A stretch of 64,000 nt of DNA from an uncultured Bacteroidales bacterium. Its GTDB lineage: Bacteria; Bacteroidota; Bacteroidia; Bacteroidales; P3. The DNA is taken from NCBI GenBank assembly GCA_947165255.1, contig CAMUZR010000013.1, positions 1-64,000 of the forward strand. Reading direction: 5' to 3'. A program made the translations under genes and the position numbers. This document shows, in pieces, positions 9,250 through 18,211 of the stretch (the stretch's first letter is position 1; every line of letters begins with the position of its first letter). The notes below the pieces were generated by a model that had not been told where the DNA came from, did not search any database, and saw only the letters and a list, made by a program, of their open reading frames with translations.

Positions 9250-10443
9250 ATGGAATTCCGAGACCTCAAGAAGCAGTACCAAGTACTCAAGAACGACATT
9301 GACCGCGCCATGACCGACGTGGCCACCTCCGCCCATTTCATTATGGGGACACCCGTGAAAGAGCTTGAAACCGAACTGGCAGCATACGTAGGCGTAAAGC
9401 ATTGCATCACCTGTGCCAACGGCACCGATGCCCTCACCCTCGCCCTAAAAGCCCTCGGTATTGGCAAGGGGGATGCTGTTTTCGTTCCCGATTTCACATT
9501 CTTCTCTACTGCCGAAGTGGTCTCTCTCGAAGGCGCCACGCCTGTCTTTGTGGACATTGACCCACGCACTTTCAACATGGACCCTAAAAGTCTTGACGAA
9601 GCCATTCGCTGCGTCCTGGACCAGATGACCCTTCGGCCCAAGGCAGTCATAGCAGTCGACCTCTTCGGCCTTCCGGCAAACTATCCGGCCATCCGCGAAA
9701 TTGCCAAAAAGGAGGGTCTTTTCATCATCGAAGACGGTGCTCAGGGATTCGGAGGCACGGTCCGTAGACCCAAGGCCGACGGCTCTGGCTTCGAGATACA
9801 GCGCGCCTGTAGTTTTGGCGACATATCCACTACCTCTTTCTTCCCCGCCAAACCCCTCGGATGCTACGGCGATGGCGGCGCTGTTTTTACCGACAACGAC
9901 CATTGGGCCGAACTGATTGAGTCCTACCGGGTCCACGGCAAAGGGAGTTACAAGTACGACAACGTCCGCATCGGCCTCAACTCGCGTCTTGACACGCTCC
10001 AAGCCGCTATTCTCCAGGTGAAATTCAAGGCTTTCAAAGATTATGAACTTGCCGATGTAAATAAAGCTGCCGATTATTACACCCAACTCATCAACGGCAT
10101 GACCAAGTTCATCAAAAAGGAGATCCAGATTACCACCCCCTATATTCCTAACAACTACACTAGCAGTTGGGCACAGTACACTATCAAACTCAGCGTTCCT
10201 TCGGGCAACGGCACTTTCAACCGCCAAGCCTTGCAGGCCAAGCTGAAGGCCAAAGGCATCCCGACCATGGTATACTATCCCACCCCCATGAGCCGACAGA
10301 CCGCCTTCAAAGAGGTGCACGGATACGTACTCACCCCCCATGCACAGGAAATTGCAGACTGCGTACTCTCTCTTCCCATGCACCCCTATCTCACTCGCGA
10401 AGAAATCCGTTCGGTGACCGAAAGCCTCATCAGCAGTCTCTAA
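9250..10443 (+). CDS. wlbC: DegT/DnrJ/EryC1/StrS aminotransferase (WbpE/WlbC type)
   Basis: A 397-residue PLP-dependent sugar aminotransferase. The PLP-binding lysine is Lys201 in FFPAKPLGCYGDGGA, and IIEDGAQGFGG supplies the pyridine-binding aspartate. In the WbpB/WbpE couple the enzyme transfers an amino group from glutamate to C3 of the 3-keto uronic acid. Directly preceded by the 3-dehydrogenase and followed 15 bases later by the 2-epimerase, so it is very probably translated from one message with them. Confidence 0.88.
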   Translation: MEFRDLKKQYQVLKNDIDRAMTDVATSAHFIMGTPVKELETELAAYVGVKHCITCANGTDALTLALKALGIGKGDAVFVPDFTFFSTAEVVSLEGATPVFVDIDPRTFNMDPKSLDEAIRCVLDQMTLRPKAVIAVDLFGLPANYPAIREIAKKEGLFIIEDGAQGFGGTVRRPKADGSGFEIQRACSFGDISTTSFFPAKPLGCYGDGGAVFTDNDHWAELIESYRVHGKGSYKYDNVRIGLNSRLDTLQAAILQVKFKAFKDYELADVNKAADYYTQLINGMTKFIKKEIQITTPYIPNNYTSSWAQYTIKLSVPSGNGTFNRQALQAKLKAKGIPTMVYYPTPMSRQTAFKEVHGYVLTPHAQEIADCVLSLPMHPYLTREEIRSVTESLISSL

Positions 10444-10458
10444 CATAATAAACATTCC

Positions 10459-11592
10459 ATGCTCCGCCTACTCACCATCATCGGGGCCCGCCCTCAAATA
10501 ATTAAAGCCGCGGCCATTAGTCGTGCCGTTCAGAACGTCTTTGCCGATAAGATTGAAGAAAGAATACTCCACACCGGCCAACACTATGACACCAACATGT
10601 CGCAGGTTTTTTTCGACGAGCTGGGCATTCCCCAACCTCATTATAACCTCGGGGTAGGGTCGGGGAGCCATGGCGCACAGACGGCTAAAATGATTGCCGG
10701 GATTGAACAAGTGCTGTTGGGCGAACAGTTAGACGGCATCATTCTCTACGGCGACACCAATTCCACACTGGCCGGCGCAGTGGCCGCTTCTAAACTGCAC
10801 GTACCCGTCTTTCATATCGAGGCAGGTTTACGCTCTTTTAACATGACCATGCCTGAAGAGATTAACCGCATTGTTTGCGACCAACTCTCCAACATTTGTT
10901 TCGCCCCCACACAGACGGCTGTGGACAACCTTAGACGCGAAGGCTTCATGGACAGTCCAGCCACTTTCCGCGACGGCAGGAAACGCCGGATCTGCAACTG
11001 CGGTGACGTCATGTACGACAACAGCATCTACTTTGCCTCGATGGCTCGGCAGCACACCGCTATTCTCCAAGACCTCGGCCTCACCCCTGGGAAGTACATC
11101 CTTGCAACCATCCATCGCGACAATAACACGGACAGTCCCCAACGGCTCAACTCCATCCTTCAGGCCCTGGCAGACATCTCAAGACAGGACCATATCCCAG
11201 TAGTGCTGCCCCTCCACCCCCGCACCCGAAAAATATTGGAAAGCAACCCAGCCTCATCAGAAAGCGCTAAAGCCATACTTGTCGTGCCCCCCGCTTCATT
11301 TTTCGAAATCAACATGCTCGAACAAAACGCCCGCATCGTCATGACCGACAGCGGCGGAGTACAGAAAGAAGCCTTCTTTTTTGAAAAACCCTGCGTCATC
11401 CTTCGCCCCGAAACCGAGTGGGTCGAAATCGTCGACCACGGTGCCGGCATCATTGCCGATGCCGACTATAACCGTATACTGTCCGCCTATCGCCAGTTGG
11501 CCGACCATCCAGTCAGTTTCCCTCATCTTTTCGGCGACGCACATGCTGCGGAGAAGATACTCCAAACCATACTAGACTACTTCCAGTCTTAA
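10459..11592 (+). CDS. wlbD: Non-hydrolysing UDP-sugar 2-epimerase (WbpI/WlbD type)
   Basis: A 377-residue epimerase of the WecB superfamily, with GARPQIIKAA at the N-terminus, HTGQHYD, GDTNSTLAG and HIEAGLRSF, all diagnostic of the fold. In the WbpA-B-E-D-I pathway it turns UDP-GlcNAc3NAcA into UDP-ManNAc3NAcA. Plain UDP-GlcNAc 2-epimerase activity (WecB) is the alternative, but the three preceding genes favour the diacetamido-uronate substrate. The gene that should acetylate the C3 amine (WbpD/WlbB, a hexapeptide-repeat protein) is absent from the block. Confidence 0.84.
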   Translation: MLRLLTIIGARPQIIKAAAISRAVQNVFADKIEERILHTGQHYDTNMSQVFFDELGIPQPHYNLGVGSGSHGAQTAKMIAGIEQVLLGEQLDGIILYGDTNSTLAGAVAASKLHVPVFHIEAGLRSFNMTMPEEINRIVCDQLSNICFAPTQTAVDNLRREGFMDSPATFRDGRKRRICNCGDVMYDNSIYFASMARQHTAILQDLGLTPGKYILATIHRDNNTDSPQRLNSILQALADISRQDHIPVVLPLHPRTRKILESNPASSESAKAILVVPPASFFEINMLEQNARIVMTDSGGVQKEAFFFEKPCVILRPETEWVEIVDHGAGIIADADYNRILSAYRQLADHPVSFPHLFGDAHAAEKILQTILDYFQS

Positions 11593-11608
11593 ACACCCAA
11601 CAGCTGCC

Positions 11609-14440
11609 ATGGAAATCCTCACTGACACCCTTCATCGGATTGCCTACGCAACCGATGCTTCTGCCTATCGCGAAATGCCACTCGGTGTGGCCTATCCCAA
11701 AACCGAAACCGACATCATAGAACTTATCCACGAAGCTCGCCGCCGCCACACCTATCTCATCCCACGAGCAGGCGGCACTAGCATTGCCGGACAGGTGGTG
11801 GGAAACGGCATAGTGGTCGACATCAGCCGTCACTTCAACCATATACTCAAGTTCAATAAGCAAGAACGCTGGGTCTGGGTCGAACCCGGCGTGGTGCGCG
11901 ACGAGTTGAACCTCTTCCTCCGCCCCTACGGACTCTTTTTCAGCCCAGAGACCTCTACCAGTAACCGTTGCTGCATCGGCGGAATGGTGGGAAACAACTC
12001 CTGCGGAACGCACTCACTCGTCTACGGCAGCACCCGCCACCATCTTTTGGAAGTCCGTGGCCTCCTCAGCGACGGCACACCTTTCAGTTCCGCCAGCCAC
12101 GACGGCAGCCCACTTCTCGGCAATATTTACAAACAGTTGGAAGGGTGGGCTAAAGACCCAGCTATCCGACAACTTATATTCGAGAATTTCCCCGACCCCA
12201 CCCTTCGCCGCCGCAGCTGCGGCTATGCCATCGACGAAGCCATCGAGAACCCTCAACAAATCGACCTGACTAAAGTCATCTGCGGCAGTGAAGGAACCCT
12301 CTGTTTCATCACGGCCGTCAAGGTCTCACTTGACCCTCTGCCTCCAAAAGAGCAGATGGTGCTGTGCGCCCACTGTCCCTCACTGCCCAAAAGCTATCAG
12401 GCCAACCTCGTAGCCCTCAGACACCACCCTGTGGCTATTGAACTCATGGATGGAAAGATTCTAGAGCTTTGCCGCAACAACCACACTCAAGACCGCAACC
12501 GTTTCTTTATCCAGGGGGAACCTGCGGCACTCATTATTGCCGAATTTAACGGGCCAGACATGGATAGTGACGCCGACGCCCTCGAAAAGGAACTACTTCA
12601 GCAAGGCCTTGCCTATCACTGCAGCCGCGTCTATGGTGGTGATATCAGCCGCGTCTGGGCACTGCGCAAAGCTGGTCTCGGTGTGCTCACCGGTGTCAAA
12701 GGCGACCGCAAGCCCATCGGTGTGATAGAAGACACGGCCGTAGCCCCCGAGCGGCTTCCCGCCTATCTGGAAGACTTCCAGAAGATGATGAACCGCATGG
12801 GCATGAGCTGTGTCTACTATGGCCACATCAGCACTGGTGAACTCCACCTACGCCCCATCCTTAATATAAAAGAAAAAACCGACCGCGAGCGATTCCATCA
12901 GGTGGCGCTTGAGTCCGCCCGCCTTGTCAAGAAACATCACGGCAGCCTCAGCGGCGAACACGGTGACGGTCGTCTCCGTGGCGAATTCATACCCCTTATG
13001 TATGGCAACGAGGTCTACCAACTCATGCGCCAACTCAAACAATGCTGGGATCCCGACGGCGTCTTCAACATGAACAAGATAGTCGACGCACCCCCAATGG
13101 ACCAGTCTTTGCGTTACGACGTTGACCAGCAATATCTCTGCAACGACAATGACCTTATGTGCCTCATCGAGCAGTGCAACGGCGCCGGCGACTGCCGCAA
13201 GAGCAACGCCATCGGTGGCACCATGTGTCCGGCCTTCAAGGTCTCCCGCGACGAACTCATGACCACCCGCGCCCGTGCCAACGTCCTGCGCGAAGTGCTC
13301 ACCCGTGGCACCGGCAGCGACAAAGCCGACACCGAAGCCCTCAAGCAAATGCTCTATAGCTGCCTGGCCTGCAAAGGCTGCAAAGGTGAATGTCCCTCCA
13401 ATGTGGACATGACCCACATCCGCGCCCAAGTGCTGCAACGGCTCTACGACCAGCACGGCACCCCCTTCCGCAGCTGGATGGTGGCACGCATGGCTGCTAT
13501 TGAACGTTTCGGCCACTTCGTCAGACCTCTTTACAACCTTTTTGCCACATGGCAGCCCTCGGCCCTCATTATCAAAAAAATCGTCTCCTTCGCCCCCGAG
13601 CGCAGCATCCCCACCCTCTCCCGCAAGACCATGCGGCAACAAGTCCTCGCTGCCCGGCTCAAGCCCCAACACAAGAAAGGCCGAGTATATCTCTTTGCCG
13701 ACGAATTCACCAACCTGCAAGAAGCCCAGCTCGGCCTCACCTTTGCCCAGTTGCTGACCAACCTAGGCTATGAAGTAGTCGTACCCAAGACCGCCGAAAG
13801 CGGGCGCGCCGCCATCTCCAAAGGATGCCTGCACCTTGCAGCCCAATACGCCACGCAAAACGTCCGTCAACTCAGCCCCCTCGTCACCGAGGAAACCCCG
13901 CTGGTGGGCATAGAACCCAGCTGCATCCTCTCCTTCCGCGACGAATACCCCGACATGGTGCCCAGCCATATGCGGTCCCAGGCAGAAAGCCTAGGCCGCA
14001 ACTGTCTCCTCTACGACGAATTCATCATGCGCGAAGTAGCCCGCGGAAACATCACCCCCGACCAATTCCGCAGCGACCCCGTGGAGATTTGGCTCCACGG
14101 CCACTGCCACCAAAAAGCCCTCGTGGGCATTGAAAAAACCGCCGCCATGCTGCGCCTGCTGCGTGGCTGCACTCTCCACGTCATTCCCAGCAGCTGCTGC
14201 GGCATGGCAGGCTCCTTCGGCTACGAAAAGGAACACTACAAAACTTCTCTATCCATCGGAGAAATGGTGCTCTTTCCCACGGTGCGTAAAGCCATGCAGC
14301 AGTCCGACCCATCGCCCACCGCCACCCCCACTCTCGTGGCCGCCCCCGGCACCTCCTGTCGCCAGCAAATCCTCGACGGCACAGGCATCCATGCCGTCCA
14401 CCCCATCGAAATCCTCCACCGCTACATTGCTGAATTCTAA
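11609..14440 (+). CDS. FAD-linked oxidase / Fe-S oxidoreductase fusion (GlcD-GlcF or D-lactate dehydrogenase type)
   Basis: A 943-residue fusion. The N-terminal half is a PCMH-type FAD-binding oxidase: GGTSIAGQVVGNG and GGMVGNNSCGTHS bind FAD, and SGEHGDGRLRGEF is the GlcD/D-lactate dehydrogenase signature. The C-terminal half has ferredoxin-like cysteines (CLACKGCKGECPSNVD near residue 585, with a second cluster around CNGAGDCRK) and a CCG-domain motif SSCCGMAGSFGY, as in GlcF and LutA. It probably oxidises a 2-hydroxy acid such as D-lactate or glycolate and passes electrons to the quinone pool. No permease or partner is adjacent, so the exact acid is unresolved. Confidence 0.88.
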   Translation: MEILTDTLHRIAYATDASAYREMPLGVAYPKTETDIIELIHEARRRHTYLIPRAGGTSIAGQVVGNGIVVDISRHFNHILKFNKQERWVWVEPGVVRDELNLFLRPYGLFFSPETSTSNRCCIGGMVGNNSCGTHSLVYGSTRHHLLEVRGLLSDGTPFSSASHDGSPLLGNIYKQLEGWAKDPAIRQLIFENFPDPTLRRRSCGYAIDEAIENPQQIDLTKVICGSEGTLCFITAVKVSLDPLPPKEQMVLCAHCPSLPKSYQANLVALRHHPVAIELMDGKILELCRNNHTQDRNRFFIQGEPAALIIAEFNGPDMDSDADALEKELLQQGLAYHCSRVYGGDISRVWALRKAGLGVLTGVKGDRKPIGVIEDTAVAPERLPAYLEDFQKMMNRMGMSCVYYGHISTGELHLRPILNIKEKTDRERFHQVALESARLVKKHHGSLSGEHGDGRLRGEFIPLMYGNEVYQLMRQLKQCWDPDGVFNMNKIVDAPPMDQSLRYDVDQQYLCNDNDLMCLIEQCNGAGDCRKSNAIGGTMCPAFKVSRDELMTTRARANVLREVLTRGTGSDKADTEALKQMLYSCLACKGCKGECPSNVDMTHIRAQVLQRLYDQHGTPFRSWMVARMAAIERFGHFVRPLYNLFATWQPSALIIKKIVSFAPERSIPTLSRKTMRQQVLAARLKPQHKKGRVYLFADEFTNLQEAQLGLTFAQLLTNLGYEVVVPKTAESGRAAISKGCLHLAAQYATQNVRQLSPLVTEETPLVGIEPSCILSFRDEYPDMVPSHMRSQAESLGRNCLLYDEFIMREVARGNITPDQFRSDPVEIWLHGHCHQKALVGIEKTAAMLRLLRGCTLHVIPSSCCGMAGSFGYEKEHYKTSLSIGEMVLFPTVRKAMQQSDPSPTATPTLVAAPGTSCRQQILDGTGIHAVHPIEILHRYIAEF

Positions 14441-14479
14441 ATTATAAATTCTGAGTCTATAGTTGCTGCCGACTCACTA

Positions 14480-14509
14480 TACATTGTACAATATATAATG
14501 TACAACGTA
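14480..14509. repeat. Inverted repeat in 378-bp intergenic gap
   Basis: TACATTGTACA (14480-14490) and TGTACAACGTA (14499-14509) form an 11-bp stem with one mismatch and an 8-base AT loop. The gap 14441-14818 also holds AT-rich near-repeats of the form attata/ttctgag, but no open frame or clear promoter box that I can support. The palindrome could be an operator or a small repeat element. Confidence 0.45.
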
Positions 14510-14818
14510 CAGTGATAGTTGCCGCCCATTGTAAACTGTACACTACTTACATTACTCCAGCCCATCGCCGCTTCTCCAACACTACAGGCTCATAACCAGC
14601 ACATTACAGACCCCCTATTTTATCGGGGATGAAACACTTGCGATGTCCACCGATATACTTATTCTAAGTTCTGAATGCAAAATTATGAGTGTCGGCCGCT
14701 CCAGATATAGTTCAGTACAAAAAAATACAAACGACGGACAAATTTTTCTTTCAACATTTGTAAGATTCTGACCTCTTTTTTCGAATACTATATGTAAAAC
14801 TACAAAAAACAAACACCT

Positions 14819-15559
14819 ATGCAAAGAACAAAACTGACTATCATGATGCTGGCCACGATGCTGCTGTTCGGCAGTTGCGGACTGGTGAAGGTCTGCATTG
14901 AGAAGCCCAGCGACATCGAAAACGCACACAAGTACACCGACCAGCGGCCACTGACCGCCGACGGTCTTAAACACTTGATGATGGACGACACCACACACTA
15001 CAAGGTAGTAATCATCTACAGCCACTGCTGCGGCCCATGCCAAGAGCAGATGAAACTCGTCTTCAACCAACTCTACAACGCCGACACAGCACACGTGCGT
15101 TGGTATTTTGTACTAAAGGACTGCTCATCGCTGAAATACAACAATACCAAATACCTCAAGCAGTACGGCATAGAAACGCCATACATGTACTACCTCCGCG
15201 ACGACGACCCTCGTTTCTGCACTGGTGCCGAAGACAGATTTCTCAATATCGCCCAGTATGTATTTGACAGCCAATTTGAATTGGAGGATGTCATCGACGG
15301 CATACCCTGCATGTTTGTGGTTAACCCGCAGGGCAAGTTGAAACTAGAGTATCGCCAGTATGCCAACAAAATGGTTGTTGCCAACTACGAAGACCTGTAC
15401 AAACTGATATACAAAGAACTCTACCCCGAACCTGTACTGCGGGAGAAGCCCCTTCGCGTACAGGACCTCGACTTCGACCACCGCGACACCGCCGACTGGT
15501 CAAACTTCGGCATCTACACCCGCAAGCCCCGCATATGCACCCCGGAGGGCTGTTTTTGA
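14819..15559 (+). CDS. Thioredoxin-fold lipoprotein with CGPC centre
   Basis: A 246-residue exported protein. The signal peptide ends in LLFGSC, a lipobox with the cysteine as the lipidation site, so it should be anchored in a membrane facing the periplasm. A thioredoxin-like core has CCGPC (Cys71 and Cys74 as the redox pair, with an extra Cys70) and a later GIPCMFVV in the position of the cis-proline loop. Additional cysteines occur near the C-terminus. It may reduce or isomerise disulfides in exported proteins. It converges with the AraC-type regulator 6 bases downstream. Confidence 0.75.
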   Translation: MQRTKLTIMMLATMLLFGSCGLVKVCIEKPSDIENAHKYTDQRPLTADGLKHLMMDDTTHYKVVIIYSHCCGPCQEQMKLVFNQLYNADTAHVRWYFVLKDCSSLKYNNTKYLKQYGIETPYMYYLRDDDPRFCTGAEDRFLNIAQYVFDSQFELEDVIDGIPCMFVVNPQGKLKLEYRQYANKMVVANYEDLYKLIYKELYPEPVLREKPLRVQDLDFDHRDTADWSNFGIYTRKPRICTPEGCF

Positions 15560-15564
15560 TTACC

Positions 15565-16458
15565 TTACTGCTCGCGGAAACGGCGGGGCGAAATACCTTT
15601 CTGCCGCGAGAAGAATTTACAGAAAGAGGCAGCATCGGCAAAATGAAGGCGGTCGGCCACCTGGGCTACGCTGAGACTGGTGGTGGTCAGCAAAAAGGAG
15701 GCTTCCATCAGCAGCATCTGGTTGATGTGGTCTACCACGGTTCGGCCTGTCATCTGTCGAACTATGCGGGAGAGGTAGACGGTGGAGATATTGAGTCCTG
15801 AGGCATAGAAATCAAGGTCGCGATGGTCGAGGAAATGCCTAGGCAGCATCTCGATAAAACGGAAAAAGAGTTCCTCGGAACGATTGGAGGGCTGGATATG
15901 GGTGGACACGGCTCGGTCCTGCATATCTAGTACGTCCAGCAGAAAGAGGTCTATGCTAAGCTTGAGCGTTTCGTTCTGAAAACGGTGGGGCGTTTCTTGC
16001 CGGGCTATAATCTGCTGCATAGAGGCGCAAAGCCGTTGGGCATCGGCAGGGATGAGGTGTATCATGGGTTCGTGCAGGACGGTGAGGGGGCGATAGGCGG
16101 CTCGGACAAATTTGCGCACCATGTGGGACTCTAAGGTGAGACTCTCCTCGGTCAGGAGAACATAGCCGAGCAAGTCGTCAGAGACGGAAAGAACGGTGAT
16201 AGGCTGTCCCGGTGTATAGATATAGAGGTCGTCGGGACTGAGAGTCAACTCGCGGTCGATGTAGCGAAGAGTGATGTGGCCCGAGGTGATAAGGTTGAAG
16301 GTATAGCACGACATCAGCCCCTGGGTGAGGTTGGTCAGTCGGGCCCGGTCGGGAGTCATTTCCATACATTGGAAACGACTGCCGAGGTCGCCAGTGGGTT
16401 CACGACCATACTGTATCTTTAATGTTTCTGCCAAACTGTACATAACCTGATAACGCAT
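15565..16458 (-). CDS. AraC-family transcriptional regulator
   Basis: About 298 residues from the chosen start. The C-terminal hundred residues form the double helix-turn-helix of AraC/XylS proteins (LDFYASGLNISTVYLSRIVR, then SVAQVADRLHFADAASFCKFF and GISPRRFR). The N-terminal part looks like a cupin-type sensing domain. An in-frame ATG at 16533 exists, but it lies just beyond the promoter box of the opposite gene, so the start at 16458 (MRYQVMYSL) or 16443 is more likely. It is divergent from the ferritin-like gene and is a good candidate to control that redox island. Confidence 0.85.
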   Translation of the reverse strand: MRYQVMYSLAETLKIQYGREPTGDLGSRFQCMEMTPDRARLTNLTQGLMSCYTFNLITSGHITLRYIDRELTLSPDDLYIYTPGQPITVLSVSDDLLGYVLLTEESLTLESHMVRKFVRAAYRPLTVLHEPMIHLIPADAQRLCASMQQIIARQETPHRFQNETLKLSIDLFLLDVLDMQDRAVSTHIQPSNRSEELFFRFIEMLPRHFLDHRDLDFYASGLNISTVYLSRIVRQMTGRTVVDHINQMLLMEASFLLTTTSLSVAQVADRLHFADAASFCKFFSRQKGISPRRFREQ

Positions 16459-16518
16459 GTCGGGACAAAAAATTGTGAACACATGTATCGTTTGAAACAA
16501 TTTTTGTATCGGATAGGA

Positions 16519-16550
16519 TTTGGCACTCCGCAAAGAAATAGTTATTTTTG
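16519..16550 (+). promoter_or_regulatory. Full Bacteroidota sigma-ABfr promoter (TTTG-N20-TATTTTTG)
   Basis: TTTG at 16519-16522 and TATTTTTG at 16543-16550 are separated by 20 bases, the expected spacing for the Bacteroidota primary sigma factor. It points to the ferritin-like gene at 16623 with a leader of about 65 bases, and lies in the divergent region shared with the AraC regulator. Confidence 0.8.
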
Positions 16551-16622
16551 CAAATTGTAAACGAGAATGATAATTTTATGTATCATTCGTATTAACAATT
16601 AATTATAATAACAAATATCAAT

Positions 16623-17081
16623 ATGGACAAAAACAAATCAATTGAAGCTTTACAGTTCTTCGTCACCAACCTGAACGCACAATCTTTCCAGCACAAACTG
16701 CAGGCCAAAATCTTTGGTTCGCTTGGTTTCAAGAAATTAGAGACCAAATATCTGGAACATGCCGAAGAGGAGCAGGGCTATGTGAATCAGTTTATCGACC
16801 GCCTGCTTGACCTGGGTGGCGAACTGAAACAAGAGGCCGTGCAGGCCCAAACCCTCTACAAAGACCCCATTGAGTATCTGAAGGCCGACTACAAGGTGTC
16901 GGTTGAAGGCATTGAGCTGCTCCGCAAATGCATGGACGGCATCAAGGACGACCTGACCACCTTCGACATGATGAAAGAATATCTGAAAGACGAGGAAGAG
17001 GACATGTACTGGAGCGAGGAACAACTGGGTCTCATCGAGTGCATCGGTGCCAAACCTTGGCTGGTTAAAGCTGCCCTTTAA
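16623..17081 (+). CDS. Ferritin-like (bacterioferritin-fold) protein with degenerate metal ligands
   Basis: A 152-residue, all-helical cytosolic protein. Length, spacing and stretches such as GFKKLETKYLEHAEEE and DEEEDMYWSEEQLGLI line up by eye with bacterioferritin across the whole length. In that alignment the bacterioferritin ligands Glu51 and Glu127 are kept, but Glu18, His54, Glu94 and His130 appear as Leu, Tyr, Ser and Asp. It may bind metal differently or have a structural or DNA-binding role. It is followed 11 bases later by a tiny winged-helix gene and precedes other redox genes. Confidence 0.72.
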   Translation: MDKNKSIEALQFFVTNLNAQSFQHKLQAKIFGSLGFKKLETKYLEHAEEEQGYVNQFIDRLLDLGGELKQEAVQAQTLYKDPIEYLKADYKVSVEGIELLRKCMDGIKDDLTTFDMMKEYLKDEEEDMYWSEEQLGLIECIGAKPWLVKAAL

Positions 17082-17092
17082 TCCTAACCCCA

Positions 17093-17269
17093 ATGAAAGA
17101 ACAAGTATTGCAAGCCATGCGCGAGGCAGGGAAACCCGTCTCAGCAGGCGATGTCACTAAAGCGCTGGGAGCCGACCGCAAAGAGGTGGACAAGGCTTTT
17201 GCCGAACTGAAAAAGGAAGGTGCCATAGTGTCTCCCATCCGCTGCAAGTGGGAACCCACGCAGAAGTGA
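17093..17269 (+). CDS. 58-residue winged-helix DNA-binding protein
   Basis: A short open frame starting with MKEQVLQAMREAGKPVSAGD and ending with CKWEPTQK. The pattern of helix (EQVLQAMREAG), helix (AGDVTKALG), recognition helix (RKEVDKAFAELKKEG) and strand pair (AIVSPIRCKWEP) is that of a minimal winged helix. It starts 11 bases after the ferritin-like gene and ends 29 bases before a strong terminator, so the two genes form a short operon. Frame conservation and codon use like the neighbours support it as real. It may be a co-regulator of the redox island; the target is unknown. Confidence 0.75.
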   Translation: MKEQVLQAMREAGKPVSAGDVTKALGADRKEVDKAFAELKKEGAIVSPIRCKWEPTQK

Positions 17270-17298
17270 GTTTGCTTCATGCAGTTTTTTTTGCTCGC

Positions 17299-17324
17299 GG
17301 GAGGGCTCATGCCCTCCCTTTTTT
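17299..17324 (+). terminator. Rho-independent terminator
   Basis: GGGAGGGC (17299-17306), loop TCAT, GCCCTCCC (17311-17318), then TTTTTT. It closes the two-gene ferritin-like/winged-helix unit. Confidence 0.92.
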
Positions 17325-17413
17325 ATATTTTCCACTGCAGCAATTGAATTTTATATGACGAAAAAGAAGATAGACTTCCGCAATAACGCGGGGTAATTAA
17401 AGATTGACAGAAT

Positions 17414-18064
17414 ATGAAAAAGATAATGATTATCGACGGAGGCCCACGCCGAACCTTCAATACGGCCTCTATGTTGAACATAATTGCCGAAGGTGCCGCC
17501 TCGGTGAGTAGCGAAATCGAAGTCAGGACAGTCCGTCTTTACAATCTCGATTACAAAGGATGCATGTCTTGCATGGCATGCAAAATAAAGGACAAAGCAT
17601 CAAATATCTGCAAGTTCAAAGACCCATTGACCCCAGTGCTAGAAGAGACGGCACGAGCCGACGGTCTGGTACTCGGTTCTCCCATATATTTTGGCGATGT
17701 AACGGGGCAGATGCGCACTTTTCTGGAGCGTCTGGCGTTCCCTTGGCTTTCCTACAACGACTACAGCATGTCGGCGCCCAAACAAATGCCCGTCCTATTG
17801 GTAGAAACCATGAATGGCACTCAGGAACACAACAACAGCAACGGCTATGGCTCAATGGAATACTGCATAGAGCGAACCCTCGGCAAGCCCGAAAAACTCA
17901 TCGCCTACAACACCTATCAGGTAAAGGACTACAGCCGTTTCGAGCTGGCAGCCTTTTCAGAAGAAGCCAAGCGTCGTTACCGCGAAGAGCATTGGGAGCA
18001 GGACCTGCAGCAGGCCTTTAACGCCGGCCGCCGAATGGCAGAGGAAATCATCCAGGTGCATTAA
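17414..18064 (+). CDS. Flavodoxin-fold NAD(P)H-dependent FMN oxidoreductase
   Basis: A 216-residue flavodoxin-like protein of the NADPH-dependent FMN reductase/iron-sulfur flavoprotein group. The N-terminal phosphate-binding loop is DGGPRRTFNTASML, and GSPIYFGDVTGQMRTFLER is the family's flavin-contact motif. A cluster CMSCMACK lies around residue 50, at the place where iron-sulfur flavoproteins carry cysteines, although the fourth ligand is not obvious. It is followed by the metallo-beta-lactamase-rubredoxin gene, so it could exchange electrons with that rubredoxin. Confidence 0.85.
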   Translation: MKKIMIIDGGPRRTFNTASMLNIIAEGAASVSSEIEVRTVRLYNLDYKGCMSCMACKIKDKASNICKFKDPLTPVLEETARADGLVLGSPIYFGDVTGQMRTFLERLAFPWLSYNDYSMSAPKQMPVLLVETMNGTQEHNNSNGYGSMEYCIERTLGKPEKLIAYNTYQVKDYSRFELAAFSEEAKRRYREEHWEQDLQQAFNAGRRMAEEIIQVH

Positions 18065-18093
18065 TGGGTAGTCCCAATTTCTTTCGTGGTCAA

Positions 18094-18113
18094 TTGCCAT
18101 ACCCGTATGGCAA
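18094..18113. other. Perfect hairpin in gap before the MBL-rubredoxin gene
   Basis: TTGCCATAC pairs perfectly with GTATGGCAA around a 2-base centre. It is followed by AAAAGC rather than a T-tract, so it is not a normal terminator on this strand. It may be an operator or an RNA leader element. Confidence 0.5.
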
Positions 18114-18211
18114 AAGCATTGCCTCTAGTTTTCCCCCTAATTGAATCTCCACTTCAACATCCTTAATAATAAACCCAGATATAAGAACCAATCCAATAAA
18201 AACGATAACAC

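Noticed and set aside
9445..10455. 336-codon minus-strand frame opposite the aminotransferase
   Set aside because: No motif and no promoter; the aminotransferase with its PLP lysine is on the plus strand.
14450..14818. Riboswitch in the gap before the thioredoxin-fold lipoprotein
   Set aside because: Only one short AT-rich inverted repeat is present; none of the conserved cores of known riboswitch classes was recognised.
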